Assembly: GCF_030254645.1 (NCBI RefSeq)
Contig: NZ_CP116346.1
Coordinates: 248,001 to 312,000 of the forward strand
Origin: Paucibacter sediminis
GTDB taxonomy: Bacteria > Pseudomonadota > Gammaproteobacteria > Burkholderiales > Burkholderiaceae_C
Direction: 5' to 3'
Length of the DNA: 64,000 nt
In this document: positions 43,424 to 52,557 of the stretch, piece by piece
Position numbering within the stretch: position 1 is the first letter of the stretch
Layout of the letters: the number at the start of each line of letters is the position of its first letter
The notes under the pieces: generated by a model
Databases searched by the model: none
The model's input: only the letters and a program-made list of their open reading frames with translations
Told to the model about the DNA's origin: nothing
Translations under genes and position numbers: made by a program

Positions 43424-45805
43424 ATGAATTCGCCCGACATCCGACTCAACCCGCACCTGGAAGCTGCACTGCAGCGCGTACGCACGGCCGCCGAGCAGGC
43501 CGCCGAGCGCGCGGCCGAGGGCATGGGCATGGCCGCACTGTCGGCCGGCCAGGCCAAGCGGCGCGACGTGCTGCTGGTGACGCAGATGCTGTTCCGCAAG
43601 CAGCAGGCGTTGTTTTCCAATGGCTTCTACCAGTCGCTGCGGCGCCAATTGGCGGCGAACGCTGTGCCCGTGGCCGTGAAGGCCGGCGAGCCGATGGCCA
43701 AGAGCGCCAAGAGCAGCACCAACTGGGGCGAGCTGTCGCTGATGGACGACGACCAGGTCAACGCCATGGTCGCGGCCGACCGCATCGGCCTGGCGATCGG
43801 CCACCAATGCGAGTGGGAACTGCGCGAGGTCGAGTCCTATATCGGCAATCTGGCGCCCGACTCCGAGCGTCCCGAGGACCGCAACCCCCTGCGCCCCCAG
43901 GTGATCGCCCAGGCCCTGCTGGACGGCATCCAGGCCGTCAGCGACGACAGCGAAACACGCCAGATCCTGTCCGATGAGCTGACCCGCTCGCTGGCGCAGG
44001 AAATGCGCGCCTGCTACGCCGACATCGCCGGCCTGCTACGCAGCCGCGGCCTGCGCCCGCAGGACCTACGCGTGCGCGGCACCGCATCCGCACGCGCGCC
44101 CGGTGCCCCCGACACCATGAACAGCGCCTACGGCGACCTGGCCTCGACGCGCAGCGGCATGCCGACCATGGGCGGCGCCTGGGGTGGCCGCGGCATGGCT
44201 GCTGCGGGCTCCATCGGCGAGGTCGACCCGCGCATGATGGACCTGCTGCGGCGCCTCGCCCACATGCCCGTGATGCCGGGCGCGTCCGGGGCGGGCGCGA
44301 TGCAGGGCGACAGCGCCTACGGCGCATCCGGCCACTTTGGCGGTGGCGGCCGCATGACCGGCTGGGATGAGGACTACGGCGACCCCGCCTGGGCCGGCCA
44401 GCTGCCGCCCAATCTGATCCATGTGCATCGCGATGAGCTGCGCCAGGCCGCCAGCGGCAACCTCGACCACATGGTGATCGACGTGGTTGGCAGCCTGTTC
44501 GACCAGATTCTTTCCGACCCCAAGGTGCCGCCGCAGATGGCGCGCCAGATCGCGCGCCTGCAATTGCCGGTGCTGCGTGCGGCGCTGGGCGACAACAGCT
44601 TCTTCTCCTCGCGCAAGCACCCGGTGCGGCGCTTCGTCAACCGCATTGCCTCGCTGGCCTGCGCCTACGACGATTTCTCCGAGGACCCGGGCAAGGCCTT
44701 CCTGGCCCTGGTGCGCGAGCTGGTGCAGGAAGTCGCCAACGGCGATTTCGATCGCATGGATCTCTACGAGACCAAGCTGGACGAGCTTGAGCGCTTCATC
44801 GGCGAACAGACCAGCGCGGCCCTGCAGGCGCAGGGCAATGCCGCCGAGCTGGTGGAGCGCAAGGAAACCGATCTGCGCCTGCAGCAGCGCTACACGCAGC
44901 AGCTGCAGGCGGCGCTGGCGCCCGTCACCATGCCGGAATTCCTGCGCGTGTTCCTGGCGCAGATCTGGAGCCAGGCCATCGTGCTGGCGGCGCGCGACCC
45001 CAAGTCGCCGCCCGAGCGCGCCGAGCGCTTCCGTCAATTCGGCCGTGACATCGTGCTGAGCGTGCAGCCCAAGGCCGGCTCGCCGCAGCGCCAGGCATTC
45101 CTGGCCTCGCTGCCCAAGCTGATGGCCACGCTCAACGAGGGGCTGGACCTGATCCGCTGGCCGGAGGCCGCGCGCAAACAGTTCTTCGGCGCACTGCTGC
45201 CCGCGCATGCCGATTCGCTCAAGGGGCAAGCGCTGACCCCGCTGGAATACAACCTGCTGGCCAAGCAGCTGGAGGGCGTGTTTGGCTGCGCCCCGCCGAG
45301 CGAGAAGGATCTGCCCGCCGGCGGCAGCGTCACCGTGCCGGCCGAGCTGGACATGGGCAGCCGGCTGAGCGCCGACGAGGCCAAGAGCTTGGGCCTGATG
45401 AACGAGGCCGCGGTGGACTGGAACGGCCAGGTCGACATCGACCTCGGTGCCGAGGCGCCGCTGCAGTCCGTGGACATCAGCATCGACGGCCTGCCCGCCG
45501 TCGAGGACGAGGCCGAACCCAGCTCGGGCGGCCTGCTGATCGACCATCTGCAGCTCGGCTTCGCCTACCAGATGCACACCGGCGACCAGTGGCACAAGGT
45601 ACGCCTGGCCCATATCAGCGCCGGCCGCAGCTTCTTCATCTTCACCCAGGGCCACAAGCACCAGGAAACCGTCACCATGACGGCGCGCATGCTGCGCAAG
45701 CTGTGCGAGTCCGGCCGCCTGCGCGCCTTCGAGAACGCCTACCTGATCGAACGCGCCACCGCGCGGGCCCGCAAGCAGCTGGCCGCGCTCAACTCACGCC
45801 ACTGA
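43424..45805 (+). CDS. DUF1631 family protein
   Basis: The 793-aa protein has the DUF1631 pattern found in Burkholderiales and gammaproteobacteria. It has an N-terminal helical part (RRDVLLVTQMLFRKQQALFSNGFYQSLRRQL), a Gly/Met-rich linker (about 215-300), and a long helical core (DNSFFSSRKHPVRRFVNRIASLACAYDDFSEDPGKAFLALVRELVQEV). The C-terminal PilZ-like beta region is WHKVRLAHISAGRSFFIFTQGH. The function is not firmly known; the PilZ-like end suggests a link to cyclic di-GMP. The stop abuts that of the convergent TonB-like gene. Confidence 0.85.
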   Translation: MNSPDIRLNPHLEAALQRVRTAAEQAAERAAEGMGMAALSAGQAKRRDVLLVTQMLFRKQQALFSNGFYQSLRRQLAANAVPVAVKAGEPMAKSAKSSTNWGELSLMDDDQVNAMVAADRIGLAIGHQCEWELREVESYIGNLAPDSERPEDRNPLRPQVIAQALLDGIQAVSDDSETRQILSDELTRSLAQEMRACYADIAGLLRSRGLRPQDLRVRGTASARAPGAPDTMNSAYGDLASTRSGMPTMGGAWGGRGMAAAGSIGEVDPRMMDLLRRLAHMPVMPGASGAGAMQGDSAYGASGHFGGGGRMTGWDEDYGDPAWAGQLPPNLIHVHRDELRQAASGNLDHMVIDVVGSLFDQILSDPKVPPQMARQIARLQLPVLRAALGDNSFFSSRKHPVRRFVNRIASLACAYDDFSEDPGKAFLALVRELVQEVANGDFDRMDLYETKLDELERFIGEQTSAALQAQGNAAELVERKETDLRLQQRYTQQLQAALAPVTMPEFLRVFLAQIWSQAIVLAARDPKSPPERAERFRQFGRDIVLSVQPKAGSPQRQAFLASLPKLMATLNEGLDLIRWPEAARKQFFGALLPAHADSLKGQALTPLEYNLLAKQLEGVFGCAPPSEKDLPAGGSVTVPAELDMGSRLSADEAKSLGLMNEAAVDWNGQVDIDLGAEAPLQSVDISIDGLPAVEDEAEPSSGGLLIDHLQLGFAYQMHTGDQWHKVRLAHISAGRSFFIFTQGHKHQETVTMTARMLRKLCESGRLRAFENAYLIERATARARKQLAALNSRH

Positions 45806-46435
45806 TCAGAACACGCGCCGGGGTTCGCGGAAGTCCTTGGGCTGGCTGTCCGAGGTCTCGAGCTGCAGCGACACCAGCGCCCGTCCCTCCACCGGCTTGC
45901 CGTTGACCTCCTGCGGCCGGAAGCGCCAGGCCTCCAGCGAAGCCTTGCCGAACTTGCGCACCGACTCCGGCATGCCCGGCAGCGCATCCACCACGATGTC
46001 GCGGCACAGGCCCTCGACGGTGACGGTGCAGGCCACCGTGACCGCGCCGCTCCAACCCGGCGAATTCTTGGCATCGGCCGGGTAGCCGACGAAGTTGCGC
46101 TCGATCGGCAGCGGCGCCATCTCCAGGCCCTTGATGGCCACCGCGCCGGCGGCGGCGTCCTTGCGCACCTCCAGGCTCACCCGCACGCCGGTACGGAAGG
46201 TGGCGGGCTGCCCCTGCTCGCTGACCGGCGGAATGCGCGCGCGCAGCACGCGGCTGCGCAGCTGGGCCCAGAAGGCCGGCGTCTGCTCGGCCTCGTCCTG
46301 CGCCTGCAGCTCGCGCACCTGGCCGGTGGCGTCGAACAAGGCGTCGAACCAGACCGCCGTCCGGTAGCTCTCCTCGGCATGGGCACTGGTCTGCAGGGCC
46401 AGGCCGCTCAGCAGCACCCATAGAGATTTTTTCAT
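45806..46435 (-). CDS. Exported TonB-like C-terminal domain protein
   Basis: The 209-aa protein starts with a signal peptide (MKKSLWVLLSGLALQTSAHAEE). Its C-terminal 100 residues have the TonB-like pattern (YPADAKNSPGWSGAVTVACTVTVEGLCRDIVVDALPGMPESVRKFGKASLEAWRFRPQEVNGKPVEGRALVSLQL). It lacks a membrane anchor and a Pro-rich periplasmic spacer, so it is unlikely to power transporters as TonB does. The role is unknown. Confidence 0.7.
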   Translation of the reverse strand: MKKSLWVLLSGLALQTSAHAEESYRTAVWFDALFDATGQVRELQAQDEAEQTPAFWAQLRSRVLRARIPPVSEQGQPATFRTGVRVSLEVRKDAAAGAVAIKGLEMAPLPIERNFVGYPADAKNSPGWSGAVTVACTVTVEGLCRDIVVDALPGMPESVRKFGKASLEAWRFRPQEVNGKPVEGRALVSLQLETSDSQPKDFREPRRVF

Positions 46436-46469
46436 ACCGCTCCCTCGACTCGTTAGGCCTCGCAGTATG

Positions 46470-47492
46470 TCATGCCCCGGCGAGCAGCCGACGCGCCATG
46501 CGCAGCGCCGCCAGGAGGCTGGACGGGTCGGCGCGGCCGCTACCCGCCAGGTCGAAGGCCGTGCCGTGATCCGGGCTGGTGCGCACAAAGGGCAGGCCCA
46601 GGGTGACGTTGACGCCCTGCTCCACCCCCAGGTACTTCACCGGGATCAGGCCATGGTCGTGCGTCATCGCCACCACCACGTCGAACTCGCCCGGATGGCC
46701 CGCCGCGTTGCGGGCACGCATGAAGACGGTGTCCGGCGCAATCGGTCCGCTGGCCGCAATGCCCAGGGCGCGGGCGTCGGCGATCGCGGGCGCGATGTGC
46801 AGGATCTCCTCGTCGCCGAACAGCCCGCCCTCGCCCGCATGCGGGTTCAGGCCCGCCACCGCAATGCGCGGCGCCGCGATGCCGCAGGCGCGCAGCGCGG
46901 CATCGGTGATGCACAAGGTTTCCAGCACGCGCGCACGGCTGATCAGGTCGATCGCCTCGCGCAGCGCCACGTGGATGGTCACCAGCACGGTGCGCAGCTC
47001 CTCGTTGGCCAGCATCATGCGCACCGGCGCCGGCCGGCCGTCGGCCGCGGCCAGCATCTGCAGCATCTCGGTGTGGCCCGGATAAGGCGAACCGGCGGCG
47101 TGCAAGGCCTCCTTGTGGATGGGCGCCGTCACCAGCGCGCTACCTTGGCCGGACTGGATGGCGCGCACCGCGGCCTCGATGCAAAGCGCCGCGGCAGCGC
47201 CGGCGCGCGCATCGACCCGGCCGACGGGACAGTCCAGCAGCCCGGCGGGCAGGCCGGGCGGCTGCCACACCGGCAGCGCGCCGGGCGGTGCGGCCTCGTC
47301 GGGCGCGCTCAGGCTGGCCAGCGGCACCGCAACACCCGCCCAGGCAAGGGCACGCCGCAGCACGCCCACATCGCCGACCACGCAGACATCGCGCGGACCT
47401 GCTTGCAGCGCCTCGCGCGCCCAGGCCATCGCGATGATCTCGGGGCCGATGCCGCAGGCATCGCCCATGGTGAGGAGCAGCGGCTTGCTCAT
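46470..47492 (-). CDS. pdxA: 4-hydroxythreonine-4-phosphate dehydrogenase PdxA
   Basis: PdxA oxidises 4-phospho-hydroxy-threonine in pyridoxal phosphate synthesis. The 340-aa protein opens LLLTMGDACGIGPEIIAMAW and has VTAPIHKEALHAAG, PGHTEML, the metal-binding His residues in NPHAGEGGLFGDEE, and MTHDHGLIPVKYLG. The ending VRTSPDHGTAFDLAG is typical. The ATG overlaps the stop of the NIF3-family gene upstream, so the two are coupled. Confidence 0.95.
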   Translation of the reverse strand: MSKPLLLTMGDACGIGPEIIAMAWAREALQAGPRDVCVVGDVGVLRRALAWAGVAVPLASLSAPDEAAPPGALPVWQPPGLPAGLLDCPVGRVDARAGAAAALCIEAAVRAIQSGQGSALVTAPIHKEALHAAGSPYPGHTEMLQMLAAADGRPAPVRMMLANEELRTVLVTIHVALREAIDLISRARVLETLCITDAALRACGIAAPRIAVAGLNPHAGEGGLFGDEEILHIAPAIADARALGIAASGPIAPDTVFMRARNAAGHPGEFDVVVAMTHDHGLIPVKYLGVEQGVNVTLGLPFVRTSPDHGTAFDLAGSGRADPSSLLAALRMARRLLAGA

Positions 47493-48241
47493 GCGGGGTT
47501 CGCAATGTCGATGAACTGCTGCTGCAGCCCCAACTCGGCGGCCAGGCGCTCGCCCAGCGCCTGCACGCCATAACGCTCGGTGGCATGGTGGCCGGCGGCA
47601 ATGAAGGCCACGCCGGTCTCGGCGGCGATATGCGCCTGCGGCTCGGAAAGCTCGCCGGTGAGGAAGACATCCGCGCCGGCGGCGATGGCAGCCTCGAAAT
47701 AGCCCTGCGCCCCGCCGGTGCACCAGGCCACGAGGCGCAGCGGCCGGCCATCGCCGGCCAGCACCGTGGGCGCGCGGCCCAGCACCGCCTGCACATGGCC
47801 TTGCAGCAGGGTCAGGTCTTGCTGGCCGGCGGGCAGCGCGCCGGCAAAGCCCAGCTCCTGCTCGCCGAAGCGCGCATCCGCCTGCCAGCCCAGGCGCAGG
47901 CCCAGCTGGGCGTTGTTGCCGAGCTCGGCATGGGCATCCAGCGGCAGGTGGTAGGCGAACAGGCTGATGTCGGCCGCCAGCAGGCGCGCCAGGCGCTGCT
48001 TCATCCAGCCGGTGACGCGCCCGTCCTGGCCACGCCAGAACAGGCCATGGTGCACCAGGATGGCATCGGCCCGGGCCGCGATGGCGGCATCGATCAGCGC
48101 CAGGCTGGCGGTGACCCCGCAGACGATGCGGCCGATCTCGTCGCGGCCCTCGACCTGCAGGCCGTTCGGCCCATAATCCTTGAAACGGCCCGGCTCCAGC
48201 CAGTTGCCGAGTGTGCGTTCGATGTCGGTGCGTTGCGCCAT
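47489..48241 (-). CDS. NIF3-family dinuclear metal protein
   Basis: The 250-aa protein has the NIF3/YbgI motifs: DYGPNGLQVEG, ILVHHGLFWRG, FAYHLPLDAHAELGNNAQL, TGELSEPQAHIAAE and FIAAGHHATERYGVQAL. The conserved His and Glu residues bind two metal ions. It may act as GTP cyclohydrolase-like enzyme or lysine-related hydrolase; the family's role is not firmly settled. It overlaps pdxA by 4 bp and is divergent from the HtrA-type protease gene, 15 bp away. Confidence 0.9.
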   Translation of the reverse strand: MAQRTDIERTLGNWLEPGRFKDYGPNGLQVEGRDEIGRIVCGVTASLALIDAAIAARADAILVHHGLFWRGQDGRVTGWMKQRLARLLAADISLFAYHLPLDAHAELGNNAQLGLRLGWQADARFGEQELGFAGALPAGQQDLTLLQGHVQAVLGRAPTVLAGDGRPLRLVAWCTGGAQGYFEAAIAAGADVFLTGELSEPQAHIAAETGVAFIAAGHHATERYGVQALGERLAAELGLQQQFIDIANPA

Positions 48242-48256
48242 GGCTTGGGGGTCGGT

Positions 48257-49417
48257 TTGCAGAAGAGCGGTTTGCGTGCGTGGTGGTTGCTATTCTCCCA
48301 GGCCACGACGGTCGCGCTGGCGGCCTGGTTCGTGGTGGGCACGCTGAAGCCGCATTGGCTGCATTCTGCGACACCGGTGCTGCTGCAACAGGTGCCGGCG
48401 CCGGCGGCCTCCAGCCCCGCGCGCGTCGGCTATGCGCAGGCGGCGCGGCTGGCCACGCCCGCGGTGGTGAGCATCACCGCCAGCAAGCCGCCGGCGCGCA
48501 GCGCGCGCGGCGAGGCACCCTGGCACCCCTTCCCGCTGAACCGGCGCGGCGAGGGCCGGCCCCAGGTGGGCCTGGGCTCGGGCGTGATCGTCTCGAGCGA
48601 AGGATACCTGCTCACCAACAACCATGTGGTGGCGGGCGCCTCCGACATTGAGGTGCTGCTCAGCGATGGCCGCGAGGCGCGCGCCGAGCTGGTGGGCACC
48701 GATCCCGAGACCGATCTGGCGGTGCTGCGCATCCGGCTGCCCGGCTTGCCGGTGATACGCCTGGGCCGGGCCGAGACCCTGCAGGTGGGCGATGTGGTGC
48801 TGGCGATCGGCAACCCCTTCAACGTGGGCCAGACGGTCACCTCGGGCATCGTCAGCGCGCTGGGGCGCAGCCAGCTGGGCATCAACACCTTCGAGAACTT
48901 CATCCAGACCGATGCCGCCATCAACCCCGGCAACTCGGGCGGCGCACTGGTGGATGCCGAGGGCCAGCTGGTGGGCATCAACACGGCGATCTTCTCGCGC
49001 AGCGGCGGCAGCCTGGGCATTGGCTTCGCCATCCCCATCAGCACCGCCAGCCAGGTGCTGGAAGCGCTGGTGAAGGATGGCCAGGTGGCGCGCGGCTGGA
49101 TCGGCGTGCAGACGCGCGAGCTCACGCCCGAGATGGTGGATGCCTTCAAGCTCAGTACCAAGCAGGGCGTGCTGGTGAGCGGCGTGGTGGGCAAGAGCCC
49201 GGCGGCCGCGGCGGGCGTGAAGCCCGGCGACGTGGTCACCGGCGTGGCCGGCAAGCCGGTGCTGAGCCCGGCCGAGCTGCTCAGCGCGGCGGCGGCGCTC
49301 AAGCCCGGCAGCCAGGTGCTGCTGGCGGTGCAGCGCGGCAGCGAAAGCCTGGAGCTGAAACTGCTGGTGGGTCAGCGGCCCAAGCCGCAGATCCAGGCCG
49401 ACGAAGCGCCGGAGTGA
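48257..49417 (+). CDS. HtrA/DegQ-type trypsin-like serine protease with PDZ domain
   Basis: The 386-aa protein is a periplasmic quality-control protease, anchored by one N-terminal membrane helix (WWLLFSQATTVALAAWFVVGTL). The catalytic triad is clear: His in LTNNHVV, Asp in DPETDLAVLRI and Ser in NPGNSGGALV. One PDZ domain follows (GWIGVQTRELTPEMVDAF ... GVKPGDVVTGVAGKPV). I take the TTG at 48257 as start because GGGGGT precedes it and the only upstream ATGs lie inside the divergent NIF3 gene. With one PDZ domain and an anchor it is closer to DegS/HhoB-like forms than to DegP. Confidence 0.85.
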   Translation: MQKSGLRAWWLLFSQATTVALAAWFVVGTLKPHWLHSATPVLLQQVPAPAASSPARVGYAQAARLATPAVVSITASKPPARSARGEAPWHPFPLNRRGEGRPQVGLGSGVIVSSEGYLLTNNHVVAGASDIEVLLSDGREARAELVGTDPETDLAVLRIRLPGLPVIRLGRAETLQVGDVVLAIGNPFNVGQTVTSGIVSALGRSQLGINTFENFIQTDAAINPGNSGGALVDAEGQLVGINTAIFSRSGGSLGIGFAIPISTASQVLEALVKDGQVARGWIGVQTRELTPEMVDAFKLSTKQGVLVSGVVGKSPAAAAGVKPGDVVTGVAGKPVLSPAELLSAAAALKPGSQVLLAVQRGSESLELKLLVGQRPKPQIQADEAPE

Positions 49418-49447
49418 AGCCGGCCGATTGGCGGCGGATCGGCGCCG

Positions 49448-50233
49448 TCAGGCGGCGGGGGTCTCTTCGTCCTCGGGCGCCTTGGAGTAGCGCACAAAGA
49501 TGCCCGCGGCCCAGATGCCCGCCTCGTAGAGCAGGCACATGGGAATCGCCAGCGCCAGCTGCGAGACGATGTCCGGCGGCGTGATCACCGCCGCGATGAT
49601 GAAGGCCAGCACGATGAAGTAGCCGCGGAACTCACGCAGCTTCTCCACGCTCACCAGGCCCATGCGCGCCAGCACCACCACCACCACCGGCACCTCGAAG
49701 GCGGCGCCAAAGGCGATGAACATCGACAGCACGAAGCTCAGATAGGCCTCGATATCGGGCGCGGCGGTGATGCTCTTGGGCGCAAAGCTCTGGATGAACT
49801 TGAACACCTGGCCGAACACGAAGAAATAGCAGAAGGCCACGCCGACGATGAAGAGCAGCGTGCTCGACACCACCAGGGGCAGCACCAGGCGCTTCTCATG
49901 CGTGTACAGGCCCGGCGCCACAAAGGCCCAGATCTGGTACAGCACCACCGGCAGGGCCAGCAGGAAGCCGGCCATCAGGGTGATCTTGAGCGGCACCAGA
50001 AAGGGCGAGATCACATTGGTGGCGATCAGGGTCGAGCCCGGCGGCAGGTGCGCCACCAGGGGCGCGGCAAGCATGTCGTACAGCCCGGCCGGGCCGGGAT
50101 AGATGCACAGCACGCCGAAGCACAGCGCAATCGCGATCACCGCGCGGATCAGGCGATCGCGCAGCTCGATCAGGTGCGAGACAAAGGGCTGTTCGGTGCC
50201 GGCGAGTTCGTCTTCTTGGGGGCTTGTGCTCAT
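49448..50233 (-). CDS. tatC: Twin-arginine translocase subunit TatC
   Basis: TatC is the receptor for twin-arginine signal peptides of folded exported proteins. The 261-aa protein has six membrane helices and the family phrases [62 protein letters not shown], and [28 protein letters not shown]. Its start overlaps tatB by 4 bp. It is the last gene in the hisI-hisE-hinT-tatA-tatB-tatC run. Confidence 0.97.
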   Translation of the reverse strand: MSTSPQEDELAGTEQPFVSHLIELRDRLIRAVIAIALCFGVLCIYPGPAGLYDMLAAPLVAHLPPGSTLIATNVISPFLVPLKITLMAGFLLALPVVLYQIWAFVAPGLYTHEKRLVLPLVVSSTLLFIVGVAFCYFFVFGQVFKFIQSFAPKSITAAPDIEAYLSFVLSMFIAFGAAFEVPVVVVVLARMGLVSVEKLREFRGYFIVLAFIIAAVITPPDIVSQLALAIPMCLLYEAGIWAAGIFVRYSKAPEDEETPAA

Positions 50234-50700
50234 GCTGCTCTGCGGGGCGGGCGGAAGCGCGCCACGCGGGCGGCGCCGGATTGGGCATGACGGCGCACGC
50301 CCTGGCGCTGCTTGTACCAGATCGGCGTGGCGCCGCGCTTCACACGCCAGTTCTTCTTCGGCGGCTTGTAGCCGGCACTGCTGGCGTAGCTGTTCTCGAT
50401 CGAGGTCTGCCCGGTCACCTCGCCCCAGGTCTGCTCGAAGGCCTGGTTGGCCGAGTTGATTTCGCTTTGCACGTTCTTCTCGACCTCGCGCGCCGCGTCC
50501 TCGAACTGGCCCTTCATCTTCTTGAGCTCCTCGAGCTCGATGGAGCGGTTCACCTCGGCCTTGACATCCGCCACATAGCGCTGCGCCTTGCCCAGCAGAT
50601 GGCCCACGGTGCGGGCCACGCGCGGCAGACGCTCGGGCCCGATCACGATCAGCGCCACCGCGCCGATCAGGGCCAGCTTGTCAAAACCGAAATCGATCAC
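50230..50700 (-). CDS. tatB: Twin-arginine translocase subunit TatB
   Basis: The 156-aa protein begins [33 protein letters not shown], the TatB membrane helix and hinge. A long amphipathic and charged cytoplasmic part follows. TatB joins TatC in the receptor complex. The gene overlaps tatA and tatC by 4 bp each. Confidence 0.95.
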   Translation of the reverse strand: MIDFGFDKLALIGAVALIVIGPERLPRVARTVGHLLGKAQRYVADVKAEVNRSIELEELKKMKGQFEDAAREVEKNVQSEINSANQAFEQTWGEVTGQTSIENSYASSAGYKPPKKNWRVKRGATPIWYKQRQGVRRHAQSGAARVARFRPPRRAA

Positions 50701-50924
50701 TGCTTGGTCTTGGCTTCAACGTCGACCGTGTTGGCATCCGCCACCTTGTTGCTGGTGACCTGCTGGGGCGGTGCGTCGGATGTGCTGCCATCCTTCATGC
50801 CGTCCTTGAAACCCTTCACTGCGGCGCCGAGGTCAGAACCCACGTTCTTGAGCTTCTTGGTGCCGAAGATCAGCACCACCACGGCCAGCACGATGAGCCA
50901 GTGCCAAATGCTGAACGAACCCAT
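50697..50924 (-). CDS. tatA: Twin-arginine translocase subunit TatA
   Basis: The 75-aa protein has the single membrane helix and amphipathic helix of TatA ([39 protein letters not shown]). TatA oligomers form the transport path. It starts the tatABC set, 65 bp after hinT. Confidence 0.95.
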   Translation of the reverse strand: MGSFSIWHWLIVLAVVVLIFGTKKLKNVGSDLGAAVKGFKDGMKDGSTSDAPPQQVTSNKVADANTVDVEAKTKQ

Positions 50925-50989
50925 ATGTCTTCTCCTGGAAACGAAGCGGCCATTCTAGGTGGCGCGCGATGACATGACCTTGAACCAGC

Positions 50990-51337
50990 TTAGCCTTTGA
51001 GCCAGGGCCTCGGCCCGCCCATGGCATGCATGTGCAGGTGGTAGACCTCCTGCCCCCCGTCCGGGCCGGTGTTGATGACGGTGCGGAAGCCATTCGTCAC
51101 CCCCAGCTCCTTCATCAGGCGCGGCGCCAGCGTGCTCATATGGCCCAGCAGGGCCGCATGCTCACCCGTCACCTCAACCAAGCTGGGGATGTGCAGCTTG
51201 GGAATCAAGAGGATGTGCACCGGCGCCCAGGGGTGGATATCGTGAAAAACCAGCACCTGCTCGTCCTCGTAGACCTTTTTGGACGGAATCTGGCCGGCAA
51301 CAATCTTGCAGAAAATGCAGTTCGGGTCGTGCGACAT
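50990..51337 (-). CDS. hinT: HIT-family nucleoside phosphoramidase HinT
   Basis: The 115-aa protein has CIFCKIVAGQIPSKKVYEDEQVLVFHDIHPWAPVHILLIPKLHI and the histidine triad YHLHMHAMGG. HinT enzymes hydrolyse AMP-lysine and related phosphoramidates. The start at 51337 is 26 bp after hisE. The his-hint-tat order is common in Burkholderiales. Confidence 0.93.
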   Translation of the reverse strand: MSHDPNCIFCKIVAGQIPSKKVYEDEQVLVFHDIHPWAPVHILLIPKLHIPSLVEVTGEHAALLGHMSTLAPRLMKELGVTNGFRTVINTGPDGGQEVYHLHMHAMGGPRPWLKG

Positions 51338-51363
51338 AGGCGGGAAAAAGAAAACTCGGGATG

Positions 51364-51699
51364 TCAGGGATGCGGGCGCTGGGCAAATTCTTCCAGGCCC
51401 GACAGGCCCTCGCGCCGCGCCAGCTCGGCCAGCACCTGCTCGGGGCGCAGGCCCTGAGCGGACAGCGCCACCATCGAGTGGAACCAGAGATCGGCCACCT
51501 CGTAGACGAGCTTTTGCGCATCGCCATCCTTGGCGGCCAGCACCACCTCGGTGGCCTCCTCGCCGACCTTCTTCAGGATCGCGTCGGTGCCCTTGTGGAA
51601 GAGCTTGGCCACATAGCTGGTGGCGGGATCGCCGCCGGCCGCGGGCTTGCGCGAGTCGATCACGTCGGCCAGGCGGCTGAGGATGTCGTTGCCGTTCAT
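51364..51699 (-). CDS. hisE: Phosphoribosyl-ATP pyrophosphatase HisE
   Basis: HisE removes pyrophosphate from phosphoribosyl-ATP, the second step of histidine synthesis. The 111-aa helical protein has [33 protein letters not shown] and [16 protein letters not shown], the metal-binding EExxEV and ExxD pattern. It overlaps hisI by 4 bp, as a separate gene instead of the fused HisIE of enteric bacteria. Confidence 0.95.
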   Translation of the reverse strand: MNGNDILSRLADVIDSRKPAAGGDPATSYVAKLFHKGTDAILKKVGEEATEVVLAAKDGDAQKLVYEVADLWFHSMVALSAQGLRPEQVLAELARREGLSGLEEFAQRPHP

Positions 51700-52094
51700 G
51701 CTTGTTGGGCGTAAATGCTGGCCGGATCCTTGAGCACCGGCTCGACGCTCTGCCAGACGCCGTTCTCCAGGCGCTGGTAGAAGCAGGAATGGCGGCCGGT
51801 ATGGCAGGCGATGCCGGGCTGGTGGCCATGCTGGGTGATCTTCAGCAGCACCACGTCGTTGTCGCAGTCCAGGCGGATCTCGTGCACCTGCTGCACATGG
51901 CCGGACTCCTCGCCCTTGTGCCAGAGGCGGGCGCGCGAGCGGCTCCAGTACACCGCCTGACCCTTCTCGATGGTGAGCGCCAGCGCCTCACGGTTCATCC
52001 AGGCGAACATGACGACGTCGCCGCTGTCGCGCTCCTGGGCAATCACGGGCACCAGGCCGTCGCGATCCCACTTGACTTGATCCAGGCTGTTCAT
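51696..52094 (-). CDS. hisI: Phosphoribosyl-AMP cyclohydrolase HisI
   Basis: HisI opens the adenine ring of phosphoribosyl-AMP, the third step of histidine synthesis. The 132-aa protein has [43 protein letters not shown] (metal-binding Asp and Cys) and [11 protein letters not shown]. It is the first of the two his genes here; the rest of the pathway lies to the right in related genomes but not in this window. Confidence 0.95.
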   Translation of the reverse strand: MNSLDQVKWDRDGLVPVIAQERDSGDVVMFAWMNREALALTIEKGQAVYWSRSRARLWHKGEESGHVQQVHEIRLDCDNDVVLLKITQHGHQPGIACHTGRHSCFYQRLENGVWQSVEPVLKDPASIYAQQA

Positions 52095-52116
52095 GCGCCA
52101 AGTTTAGCCGGCATGG

Positions 52117-52557
52117 CTAATCGTGATGGGTTGGACCCTGGTGGCCGCGCTCCGCCGCGAACCACTGCAACACGGGAACGGTGCCCGGCAGCACCGGCTG
52201 CACCTGCACCGGCAGGCTCTGCCAGGCCATCGCCTGCTGCTCGCGCATCTCGAACTCGCCCTGCCAGTCGTAGACCTTGCAGAAATGCAGGCGCACGCGC
52301 GCATGCGGATAGTCCATCAGCTCCACCTTCCAGGGGTGGGCGGCGCCGATCTGGATGCCCAACTCCTCGTGCAGCTCGCGCTTGAGGGCCTGCTCCACGC
52401 TCTCGCCGGCCTCCAGCTTGCCGCCCGGGAACTCCCAGTAGCCTGCATAGACCTTGCCTTCGGGCCGCGAGGTGAGCAGAAAGCGCCCTTCCCGGCCCGC
52501 GGCGTCGCGCTCCACCAGCACGCCCACCGCCACGTCCACGGGGGTCCGCTCAGACAT
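52117..52557 (-). CDS. mutT: MutT-type Nudix hydrolase
   Basis: The 146-aa protein has the full Nudix box (GGKLEAGESVEQALKRELHEELGI) and the MutT-like opening VDVAVGVLVERDA with SRPEGKVYAGYWEFPGGK. MutT clears 8-oxo-dGTP from the nucleotide pool. The start at 52557 overlaps the ATPase gene upstream by 8 bp, a frequent pair (DUF815 ATPase and mutT) in betaproteobacteria. Confidence 0.88.
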   Translation of the reverse strand: MSERTPVDVAVGVLVERDAAGREGRFLLTSRPEGKVYAGYWEFPGGKLEAGESVEQALKRELHEELGIQIGAAHPWKVELMDYPHARVRLHFCKVYDWQGEFEMREQQAMAWQSLPVQVQPVLPGTVPVLQWFAAERGHQGPTHHD